NCBI GenBank assembly: GCA_947475125.1
Contig: CANJMX010000105.1
Coordinates: forward strand, 1 to 5,548
DNA length: 5,548 nucleotides
Origin: Actinomycetota bacterium
GTDB taxonomy: Bacteria > Actinomycetota > Thermoleophilia > Miltoncostaeales > Miltoncostaeaceae
Reading direction: 5' to 3'
The stretch's first letter is position 1. Each line of letters opens with the position of its first letter. The notes under the pieces are model-generated. The model was not told the origin of the DNA. It worked only from the letters and a program-made list of their open reading frames with translations, and did no database searches. The translations under genes were made by a program, and so were the position numbers. Positions 1-4,678 of this stretch are shown here, in pieces.

Positions 1-423
1 ACATGGCCGGTGGTGGCAGCCGCCGCGGCCGTGGAGCTGGTGTGTGGCATCTGGATGCTGGCCGACTGGAACGGCACCCCCTCGATGGTGCGCGCCACTG
101 CAGAGGTGGTGATGGCCGGCTGGTTCATCTTCGCGGCCATCTGGATGGGATGGGAGGCCAAGAACCTGCGCAACATGGATGCCGGTGGCATCGATTCGGT
201 GGCCCTCGGCGCGCTGCTCACCACGGTGCTCGCCGGCGTGGGTATCACCCGGCACTTCGCCACTGGCATGCAGGTGCTCACCGTCATCGTGGTGGGCCTT
301 ACCGCCGTGGTGGCCTACTGGCTGGTGTGGTTTCTGGTGCGCCGCCGCGGGGTGCCATCTATGGCCATCCTTGCCGGGCTCATCGCACTGGCATCGCTGC
401 TGCTCCCGCTTCTCACCCGATGA
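1..423 (+). CDS. Multi-pass membrane protein, probably 5'-truncated
   Basis: The frame is open from the first base of the window. The first possible start is GTG at 10 (137 aa), but no ribosome binding site can be judged, so the true start may lie outside. Numbered from that GTG, about five hydrophobic segments appear near residues 2-19, 28-47, 62-79, 86-108 and 115-134. The basic loop after segment four (RRR) and the EAKNLRN loop after segment two would be cytoplasmic, so the C-terminus would face outwards. There are no recognisable catalytic motifs. The stop overlaps the start of the zinc-ribbon gene in an ATGA, so the two are probably co-translated. Function is unknown. That it is a membrane protein is clear; a small transporter accessory or a DUF-type integral protein would both fit. 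Confidence 0.75.
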   Translation, partial: TWPVVAAAAAVELVCGIWMLADWNGTPSMVRATAEVVMAGWFIFAAIWMGWEAKNLRNMDAGGIDSVALGALLTTVLAGVGITRHFATGMQVLTVIVVGLTAVVAYWLVWFLVRRRGVPSMAILAGLIALASLLLPLLTR

Positions 424-758
424 GCGCACGGTTGGTATGCCCGCTGTGCGCCACAGTGGTGGTGGACGGCGCGGACGACATCACGCCCGGTGCCTGCCCG
501 TCGTGTGGTGCCAGGTACGAGGGGGGAGAGGGTGACGCCCCGGGTGCGGTGGCCGCCGCACTTCGCGGCTTTGGTGCCAGCGACCTGGACGCCCGTGCGG
601 TTATCGACGCGGCATTTCGCCTCACCCCCACGCAGTCGGTGGATCGCGGCGTGGCGGTCACATCCGACGCCCGCGACGCCTATTACCGCTGGTGGCTCTT
701 CGTGCGGGCCCCCGCGGGAGGCGACCACCGGGCTGTGATCGCCTCCCTCATCACGTAG
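420..758 (+). CDS. Small zinc-ribbon protein of unknown function
   Basis: This is a 112-aa protein. The start is the ATG overlapping the upstream stop (ATGA, 4 nt). There is no clear Shine-Dalgarno, so translation is probably coupled to the membrane protein gene. The N-terminus has two CxxC knuckles, C7-x2-C10 and C26-x2-C29, the spacing of a zinc ribbon (motifs CPLC and CPSC-G). The rest is soluble and acidic, with an Ala/Asp-rich helical part and an aromatic stretch (YYRWW, about residues 87-91). Zinc binding is inferred from the cysteines. The overlap suggests it works with the membrane protein, but neither is recognised. The frame stays open upstream to base 3, but that extension is Arg/His/Gly-rich and lies over the membrane gene, so it was not used. 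The stop sits 4 nt from the end of a convergent gene. Confidence 0.72.
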   Translation: MSARLVCPLCATVVVDGADDITPGACPSCGARYEGGEGDAPGAVAAALRGFGASDLDARAVIDAAFRLTPTQSVDRGVAVTSDARDAYYRWWLFVRAPAGGDHRAVIASLIT

Positions 759-762
759 CGGT

Positions 763-1113
763 CTACTTGGTGGAGTCCTGGTAGATCTGGAAGCCGATCT
801 TGCTGGCCGTGCTGCCCTTGTACAGGTTGCGCCCGGTCAGTCCCTTAAAGGCCACCACCACGTAGCCGCTGGCCTTGCCGGTGCTGATGTAGGTGTTGGC
901 CACCTTGGTCACGGTGGAGCAGGGCAGCAGCTGCGACTTGCTGGGGGCGAAGGCGTTGAGGTGCCAGGTGCTGGCCGTACGAAGCCACGTGGGCTTTGCC
1001 GTGGTAACGACAATGCTGCCGCAGTCCTTGGCCGCGCCCTGCGCACCTGCGAGTGCGATGGCGGGGGTGGCGGCCATTGCAATGGCCGCGACGGCGATGA
1101 TGGTCTTGCGCAT
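763..1113 (-). CDS. Small secreted protein with two cysteines
   Basis: This is a 116-aa protein. The ATG at 1113 was chosen because AAAGGA lies 5 nt upstream and because it places a classical signal peptide at the N-terminus: MRK, a hydrophobic core to about residue 19, then cleavage probably after the AxA of residues 20-22 or nearby. The same frame runs further upstream to 1665, but that part is antisense to another gene and of low-complexity composition. The mature part has two cysteines, C31 (in KDCGS) and C65 (in LLPCST), probably a disulphide, followed by a Gly/Ser/Lys-rich, beta-prone tail. The C-G-S/T start and a C-S-x-V/A helix after about 30 residues resemble a type of small exported protein I associate with Thermoleophilia, though the later cysteines often seen there are missing. 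That resemblance is from memory and tentative. Function is unknown; it is probably a monocistronic gene. Confidence 0.75.
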   Translation of the reverse strand: MRKTIIAVAAIAMAATPAIALAGAQGAAKDCGSIVVTTAKPTWLRTASTWHLNAFAPSKSQLLPCSTVTKVANTYISTGKASGYVVVAFKGLTGRNLYKGSTASKIGFQIYQDSTK

Positions 1114-1118
1114 TGGAA

Positions 1119-1124
1119 TCCTTT
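1119..1124 (-). promoter_or_regulatory. Ribosome binding site of the small secreted protein
   Basis: AAAGGA on the minus strand ends 5 nt before the ATG at 1113. It decides the start against the much longer upstream extension of the same frame. Confidence 0.6.
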
Positions 1125-1137
1125 GGTCATCGGGGTG

Positions 1138-1147
1138 GTGGCGCCAC
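1138..1147. promoter_or_regulatory. 10-bp perfect palindrome in the divergent promoter region
   Basis: GTGGCGCCAC is a perfect palindrome about 25 bp from the start of the minus-strand secreted gene. It abuts a possible minus-strand -10 element, TACAGT (1146-1151). Its position would suit an operator. A 10-bp palindrome can arise by chance in GC-rich DNA, so this is only a candidate site. Confidence 0.3.
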
Positions 1148-1167
1148 TGTACCGGCGCATAAATCCC

Positions 1168-1173
1168 TAGGCT
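1168..1173 (+). promoter_or_regulatory. Candidate -10 element of a leaderless promoter
   Basis: TAGGCT fits the actinobacterial -10 pattern TANNNT. Exactly 7 nt separate it from the GTG at 1181, which has no Shine-Dalgarno. Transcription would therefore begin at or next to the start codon. No good -35 hexamer is visible. Confidence 0.45.
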
Positions 1174-1180
1174 CCCGCGC

Positions 1181-2038
1181 GTGATCCTGCACACAGTTGA
1201 TGGCCTCGCCGTGGGCGGCGTGGTGTGGATGCATCTCATGGACATCCCGGGCGATGTGCACGCATGCGGCGAGTGCGCCTTCAATCTCGATGGCAACCCG
1301 CTGGCGCTCATCGCCGAGATCCACGAGAACGGCACCCAGGCACTGCCCACCCGCGATCCCGAGCCCGAGCGCACCTTCCTCACCATCACTCCCGATGAGC
1401 CCTCGCTCGGTACGTTGGCCGTGAGCGCCACGGGCGTAATGGCCGTGCTGCCCCGGCTGGTGGGAAGCGATCTGCCCCAGGTTGATGGGGGCGTGCTTGT
1501 TGGCCACCAGCCGGCACCCGAGGACATCGCGCGCATCTGGGGCCGGTGGCTGTTTGCGCGCGATGCCTGGCGACGGGCATTCGCCAACGCCAAGGCGGCA
1601 CCCGGCGAGACCTGCTGGGAGATCATCGCGCCGGGAGTGGGTATCGCCGTGGTGCAGGCGCCCAAGGGCGAGGTCGCGGTGCCCGATCTCGATCGTGGTC
1701 CGCTGGACGCCAGCGATGCGGCGCGCGTGCACCCATCGAAGGTCGGCTGGTGGCGTGAGTGGGACTACGCCGGCGACGTGATTGATCGCGTCACGGCCAT
1801 CATGGCCGTGGCCCCGGGCCAGTGGGATCTCATCGCCGAGGCGGCCATTCCCAGCGATGCCGAGGGTATTGCCTGGGACCCGGGTCGCCGTGCCATCGCC
1901 GGTGCGTTGGGGGGCGTTCCCGTCACCATCACCACCGAGCAGGTGCTGGCCTTCGCCGCCGGTGAGGGGCTCACTCCTACCGAGGCGGCCACGCTCATTG
2001 TGGCCGCCACGCTGCAGCCCTTTGTTTCCGGCGAGTAG
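1181..2038 (+). CDS. Tryptophan-rich orphan protein, 285 aa
   Basis: I do not recognise this protein. It is soluble, acidic, has no signal peptide or membrane segment, and has ten tryptophans, several clustered (W120, W123, W130; W190, W191, W194). There is a CxxC at C29-C32 beside H27, and one further cysteine, C145. The N-terminal part (about 1-110) looks beta-rich and the middle (112-140) helical. The last 35 residues contain a helix with a GLTPTEAATL turn. GTG at 1181 is the first start and lacks a Shine-Dalgarno, but a TANNNT box 7 nt upstream supports a leaderless mRNA; ATG codons at residues 17 and 20 are alternatives. Codon use is strongly GC3-biased in this frame. A longer open frame on the opposite strand has the Arg/His/Gly-rich composition of a shadow. 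It converges with the protease gene. Confidence 0.72.
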   Translation: MILHTVDGLAVGGVVWMHLMDIPGDVHACGECAFNLDGNPLALIAEIHENGTQALPTRDPEPERTFLTITPDEPSLGTLAVSATGVMAVLPRLVGSDLPQVDGGVLVGHQPAPEDIARIWGRWLFARDAWRRAFANAKAAPGETCWEIIAPGVGIAVVQAPKGEVAVPDLDRGPLDASDAARVHPSKVGWWREWDYAGDVIDRVTAIMAVAPGQWDLIAEAAIPSDAEGIAWDPGRRAIAGALGGVPVTITTEQVLAFAAGEGLTPTEAATLIVAATLQPFVSGE

Positions 2039-2049
2039 CCCCCCGGGGG
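2039..2049. other. 11-nt convergent spacer made only of C6G5
   Basis: Between the stop of the 285-aa gene and the stop of the opposing protease gene lie just six C then five G. The central ten bases are a perfect palindrome, but there is no loop sequence, so it is not a normal intrinsic terminator. No other termination signal is evident between these two convergent genes. Confidence 0.6.
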
Positions 2050-3153
2050 TTATCGAATACGGAAGTACGTGGGGTACGACGACGCGTACGACATGCCAGT
2101 GGAGCGGTCGTTGATCTTGGCTGACACGGCCCACAGTCCCTTGCGGTAGCGGTCAGGGTGCGTGGCGGTGTAGATCATGCATCTCGCGACCGAGGTGCCC
2201 GTTGTGCCGAGGTTGAAGCGTCCGCCACCCTTGCGGATCATGTTGAACTCAGCGTGGATCCTGTGGTTCACCCCGCCGGTTTGGCACCACTGGGCGAAGA
2301 AGCGGATGGTGCGGCCTGCATCGACGGCGCGGATGGTGGTGACCTCGGGCAGGCTCATCCATGGCGAACCGCCACGAAGCACCCAGTGGATCCATGGGTA
2401 GTACGAACCCACATGCGTGTAGGCGGTGGGCGCGGAGTTGTCGCAATCGGTGGGTCCAAACGACACCAGCCCGATCAGCACGTCGTTCTGCTCAAGCGGC
2501 CCACCGCTATCACCCACGCAGGCCGTCGGCTCCATGCTGCCGGGCAGCGTGGCGCAGATGGTGCCCCATGGGGCACCGAGCGATCGGCACTCCTCTGGCG
2601 TGCTCACGCTCACCTGGCCGGTGAGAAGGTTCAGGCTGCCGAGGGGTGAGGAAGTCGCCCTGCCCCAGCCCGCCACCCACGCGGTGGTGACGTACCGGCC
2701 AGTGAGCCCCTGGTGGGTGTCCGGGGCAATGGGGTTTGCCGGCGCGGGCGTGTTGAGATGAAGCAGGGCGATATCGTGCCCCCACTTGTTCGCCGAGTAG
2801 AGGGGGTACACGTGGACGCGGTCCACCCCGATACGGTCGCCGCCCGTGACGGCGGCAAGCGACGTGATGCCCGCGACCACCTGAATCTCGTCAGGTGAGG
2901 CGCCGTCTGCGCAGTGCGCGGCGGTCACAACCCACTGCGGCTCAATCAGCACTCCACCACAGAACTGTGCCTGCGCAGGATCGGCCCCTGAACTATCCAG
3001 AAGCGCCGTGGCGTAGGGCCATCCGGAGGGGTCGGCGGGCTCTCCTCCCACCACGGCGGTGGCACGCGAGCTGAGCATGAGCAGCGCCACAGCAATCAGC
3101 GCAATGGTCACGAGACGTGATGACCAGCGGTATCCGACGCGTGGTGTCGTCAT
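2050..3153 (-). CDS. Secreted trypsin-fold serine protease (S1 family) with C-terminal domain
   Basis: This is a 367-aa exported endopeptidase of the chymotrypsin/trypsin (S1) family. A signal peptide (basic n-region, hydrophobic 14-27) ends in A31-T-A33, directly followed by V34-V-G-G, the usual mature N-terminus. The triad is complete: H80 in TAAHC, D127 in HDIALL, S216 in GDSGGP. Likely disulphides by homology are C65-C81, C189-C200 and C212-C237. In chymotrypsin numbering, position 189 is T210, not the Asp of trypsin, G216 is kept (G233), and 226 is T243. Trypsin-like specificity is therefore unlikely; a shallow, elastase-like pocket is inferred. Residues 261-367 form an extra beta-rich domain with C290 and C325, unrecognised but plausibly a binding or wall-attachment module. 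The ATG lacks a properly spaced ribosome site (AAAGGG touches it), fitting a leaderless start. Confidence 0.93.
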   Translation of the reverse strand: MTTPRVGYRWSSRLVTIALIAVALLMLSSRATAVVGGEPADPSGWPYATALLDSSGADPAQAQFCGGVLIEPQWVVTAAHCADGASPDEIQVVAGITSLAAVTGGDRIGVDRVHVYPLYSANKWGHDIALLHLNTPAPANPIAPDTHQGLTGRYVTTAWVAGWGRATSSPLGSLNLLTGQVSVSTPEECRSLGAPWGTICATLPGSMEPTACVGDSGGPLEQNDVLIGLVSFGPTDCDNSAPTAYTHVGSYYPWIHWVLRGGSPWMSLPEVTTIRAVDAGRTIRFFAQWCQTGGVNHRIHAEFNMIRKGGGRFNLGTTGTSVARCMIYTATHPDRYRKGLWAVSAKINDRSTGMSYASSYPTYFRIR

Positions 3154-3160
3154 CCCTTTG

Positions 3161-3166
3161 ACGATA
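3161..3166 (-). promoter_or_regulatory. Candidate -10 element of the protease gene (leaderless)
   Basis: TATCGT on the minus strand fits TANNNT and lies exactly 7 nt before the ATG at 3153, the same geometry as at 1168-1173. The AAAGGG between them would be too close to the ATG to act as a Shine-Dalgarno. No convincing -35 is seen. Confidence 0.45.
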
Positions 3167-3213
3167 GGGAAACCACCAGCCGCCGCTACTCACCGAAGGG
3201 CGGGGGTATTGGA

Positions 3214-3248
3214 CGCCCCTCCCACCCGGTCGGTGGGTAGGAGGGGCG
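3214..3248. terminator. GC-rich hairpin after the 168-aa orphan gene
   Basis: CGCCCCT (3214-3220) pairs with AGGGGCG (3242-3248), and CCCACC (3221-3226) with GGTGGG (3232-3237). The loop is CGGTC, and TAGG bulges on one side. It lies about 75 bp beyond the stop of the minus-strand orphan gene and before the protease promoter, so termination is its likely role. There is no T-tract on either side, which is common in high-GC actinobacteria. Confidence 0.5.
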
Positions 3249-3265
3249 GTTGGTCACGCGGCGGG

Positions 3266-3273
3266 CGCCCCTC
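3266..3273. repeat. Second copy of the CGCCCCTC hairpin arm
   Basis: CGCCCCTC here repeats 3214-3221 exactly. Both can pair with the single GAGGGGCG at 3241-3248, so two mutually exclusive hairpins are possible in the spacer. Confidence 0.5.
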
Positions 3274-3324
3274 TCACAGGCCATCGCGCCTGCCGCACCG
3301 CGAACCTAGCGCCGCAAAATCTGG

Positions 3325-3831
3325 TCAGGCGGGAGCGCGGTCGCGCAGGAACTGCACAAACCCGTCGCGCTCGCCATCGGTGATGGCCGCGGTGCCGTCA
3401 CCGCCCTGGCGGAACTCCGACCGGATCTCGATGGGGTACTCCTGCTCGCCCTGCAGCAGCCCGTCGAGGCTGCCGATCCAGGCGATGGTGGCGTCCTTGG
3501 CGAGAATCTGCTGAAGCGCCGGGATGGTGAACTTGAGCGTCTCTTCGCCGGCACCACCGCCCGACACGATCCGCGCCCCGATGCTGGCGATGTTCTGGGC
3601 ACGGAAGGTCTCGTCCTCATTTGAGGCATCCACGTTCCACAGGGGAATCTCCACGGCGAGCGCGCTCACCATGGCATTGGCGTCGCTGAACCAGGCGATC
3701 ACGTCGACGCCGGCGGCGCGAGTGCCCTCGATGGCCACCACACGAGCGCCCCAGGTGTTGGTGGTGGGGTCTGCCACGGCCGCTCGGCCTATGCCGGTGC
3801 TCAGGCCGCCGGGAACGGGTGCACTGCCCAT
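3325..3831 (-). CDS. Soluble orphan protein, 168 aa, divergent from vapBC
   Basis: I do not recognise this protein. The ATG at 3831 was chosen because GAGGAG (3841-3846) lies 9 nt upstream; an in-frame extension to 3933 has no such site and runs across the divergent promoter region. The protein has no signal peptide, membrane segment or cysteine. The N-terminal half is beta-rich (VVAIEG at 31-36, VDVIAWF at 42-48, LAVEIPLWNV at 58-67). The second half has an amphipathic helix near 104-112 and a charged C-terminal helix (GERDGFVQFLRDR, 153-165). A Gly-rich segment (SGGGAGEE, 90-97) sits in the middle but does not match a Walker A motif. It is transcribed away from vapBC across a 155-bp spacer, and nothing in the sequence shows that it belongs to the toxin-antitoxin module. 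Confidence 0.75.
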   Translation of the reverse strand: MGSAPVPGGLSTGIGRAAVADPTTNTWGARVVAIEGTRAAGVDVIAWFSDANAMVSALAVEIPLWNVDASNEDETFRAQNIASIGARIVSGGGAGEETLKFTIPALQQILAKDATIAWIGSLDGLLQGEQEYPIEIRSEFRQGGDGTAAITDGERDGFVQFLRDRAPA

Positions 3832-3840
3832 GTCACAAAT

Positions 3841-3846
3841 CTCCTC
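3841..3846 (-). promoter_or_regulatory. Ribosome binding site of the 168-aa orphan
   Basis: GAGGAG on the minus strand, 9 nt from the ATG at 3831, decides the start against the longer in-frame extension. Confidence 0.6.
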
Positions 3847-3903
3847 GAAGCGAATAGGTGTGGGCAGGTTACCGGCGCGGCCGTGCAGATATGTCGCCCT
3901 TTC

Positions 3904-3935
3904 GATACATACATTGCACCCTCTATGATGCATAC
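3904..3935 (+). promoter_or_regulatory. vapBC promoter and likely autoregulatory operator
   Basis: TATGAT (3924-3929) is a good -10 element; TTCGAT (3901-3906), 17 bp upstream, is a poor -35. Two near-identical 9-mers, GATACATAC (3904-3912) and GATGCATAC (3927-3935), are 23 bp apart, about two helical turns. The second overlaps the -10. An imperfect inverted relation between the ATACATACAT and ATGATGCATA parts is also visible. VapB-VapC complexes commonly repress their own promoters by binding such sites, so this is the expected place. The start of transcription would be near 3936, giving a leader of about 50 nt. Confidence 0.5.
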
Positions 3936-3974
3936 GTCACTCGGGGCCGAATACCGTCGGCCACATGGCGTCGG

Positions 3975-3980
3975 AAGGAG
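3975..3980 (+). promoter_or_regulatory. Ribosome binding site of vapB
   Basis: AAGGAG, 6 nt before the ATG at 3987, is a near-ideal Shine-Dalgarno. It fixes the antitoxin start against in-frame starts at 3858 and 3891. Confidence 0.75.
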
Positions 3981-3986
3981 CAACTC

Positions 3987-4205
3987 ATGCCGGATCATCG
4001 CGTGAAGCGCATCACGTTCAACGCCGATGCCGACCTGCTGGAGCAGGCCAAGAAGGCGCTCGGCACTACGTCGGCAACGGATGCCATCAACCGCAGTCTG
4101 GCCGAGGTTGTGCGAAGGGATGCCGGGGTGCGGCTTGCGGAGCGAGGGTTCTCGGATCTCACCCCAGAGATGGTGAGCGCCCTCCGTCGCCCCCGGACCT
4201 TCTGA
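3987..4205 (+). CDS. vapB: VapB-family antitoxin
   Basis: This is a 72-aa antitoxin that neutralises the VapC ribonuclease encoded next to it and, with it, probably represses the operon. Residues 5-11 (RVKRITF) form the N-terminal beta strand of a ribbon-helix-helix DNA-binding domain. Helix A follows at about 14-25 (DADLLEQAKKALG), then a TTSATDAI turn and helix B at about 30-44. The C-terminal GFSDLTPEMV...RRPRTF (54-72) would be the flexible part that wraps the toxin and blocks its active site. Length and layout match actinobacterial VapB proteins of the type found in many copies in Mycobacterium. The start is fixed by the strong AAGGAG. The stop overlaps the vapC start in TGATG (1 nt), so the two are translationally coupled, antitoxin first. 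Confidence 0.88.
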   Translation: MPDHRVKRITFNADADLLEQAKKALGTTSATDAINRSLAEVVRRDAGVRLAERGFSDLTPEMVSALRRPRTF

Positions 4206-4621
4206 TGTTCCTGGTGGATACGAGCGTGTGGTCCTGGGCGAAACGGGCGTCGGATGTTCATGACGAGCTTCTCGTACTCGCGAAAGATGGTCGGGTGGCG
4301 ACATGCGCCCCGGTAATGCTCGAGTTGCTCTACTCATCACGGAACCCAGATGACTACGCGCAAGCGAGGTCCGATCTTGCCGCTCTCCCGCAGTGCCCCA
4401 TTAATCAGCCCGAGTGGGACCGGGTGCTTCATGTGTACGACGCCCTGGCTGCGCAGGGTGCCCTGCACCAGCGGCAGGTGAGCCACCCCGACCTGCTCAT
4501 CGCAGCCGCAGCCGAGTCGGCGGGCATGCCCGTGCTGCATTACGACGAGGACTACGACCGCATCGAGGCCGTCACCGGCCAGTCCATGCAGTGGATCCGC
4601 CCGCGGGGGTCGCTGGAGTAG
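4205..4621 (+). CDS. vapC: VapC-family toxin, PIN-domain ribonuclease
   Basis: This is a 138-aa PIN-domain toxin, a magnesium-dependent endoribonuclease; relatives cut tRNA or rRNA and stop translation. All acidic active-site positions are present: D5 in LVDTSVW, E40 in PVMLELLYS, D96 in HPDLLIAAAAE and D114 in HYDEDYDRI, with D116 and D118 nearby. The C-terminal VTGQSMQWIRPRGSL matches the typical ending of actinobacterial VapC proteins. Full length and intact residues suggest an active toxin. There is no separate Shine-Dalgarno; the ATG overlaps the vapB stop (TGATG), so expression depends on translation of vapB. The RNA target cannot be read from the sequence. It is followed at once by a strong hairpin. 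Such modules are often mobile, but no recombination signs flank this one. Confidence 0.93.
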   Translation: MFLVDTSVWSWAKRASDVHDELLVLAKDGRVATCAPVMLELLYSSRNPDDYAQARSDLAALPQCPINQPEWDRVLHVYDALAAQGALHQRQVSHPDLLIAAAAESAGMPVLHYDEDYDRIEAVTGQSMQWIRPRGSLE

Positions 4622-4627
4622 AACGAT

Positions 4628-4670
4628 CACCGGCCCGCCCGCCTCCCCCAAGTAGGCAAGCGGGCCGGTG
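4628..4670. terminator. Bidirectional hairpin terminator between vapC and the repeat protein
   Basis: CACCGGCCCG (4628-4637) pairs perfectly with CGGGCCGGTG (4661-4670), extended by one C-G pair. A 2x2 internal loop and a 4-bp inner stem follow, GCCT (4641-4644) with AGGC (4654-4657). It starts 7 nt after the vapC stop and ends 8 nt before the stop of the convergent gene, so it can serve both. It has no T-tract. Confidence 0.75.
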
Positions 4671-4678
4671 CGCCGGGA

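Noticed and set aside
3..419. Upstream extension of the zinc-ribbon frame to the window edge
   Set aside because: The extension is Arg/Gly/His-rich and overlies the membrane-protein frame, which has convincing hydrophobic segments. The ATGA overlap gives a natural start.
711..718. CCCGCGGG palindrome near the end of the zinc-ribbon gene as a terminator
   Set aside because: It is inside coding sequence, has no loop or T-tract, and is expected by chance at this GC content.
1114..1665. Upstream extension of the small secreted protein to a 300-aa product
   Set aside because: The extension is antisense to the 285-aa gene and low in complexity. It would bury a clear signal peptide that has its own ribosome site.
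1127..2134. 335-aa open frame on the minus strand, longer than the gene called on the plus strand
   Set aside because: Its product is rich in His, Gly and Arg with no domain or ribosome site. The opposite strand has the normal composition and GC3 bias, so this is a shadow of a GC-rich gene.
3858..3986. Longer vapB starting at 3858 or 3891
   Set aside because: It would cover the promoter elements and add a non-family N-terminus. AAGGAG at 3975-3980 supports 3987.
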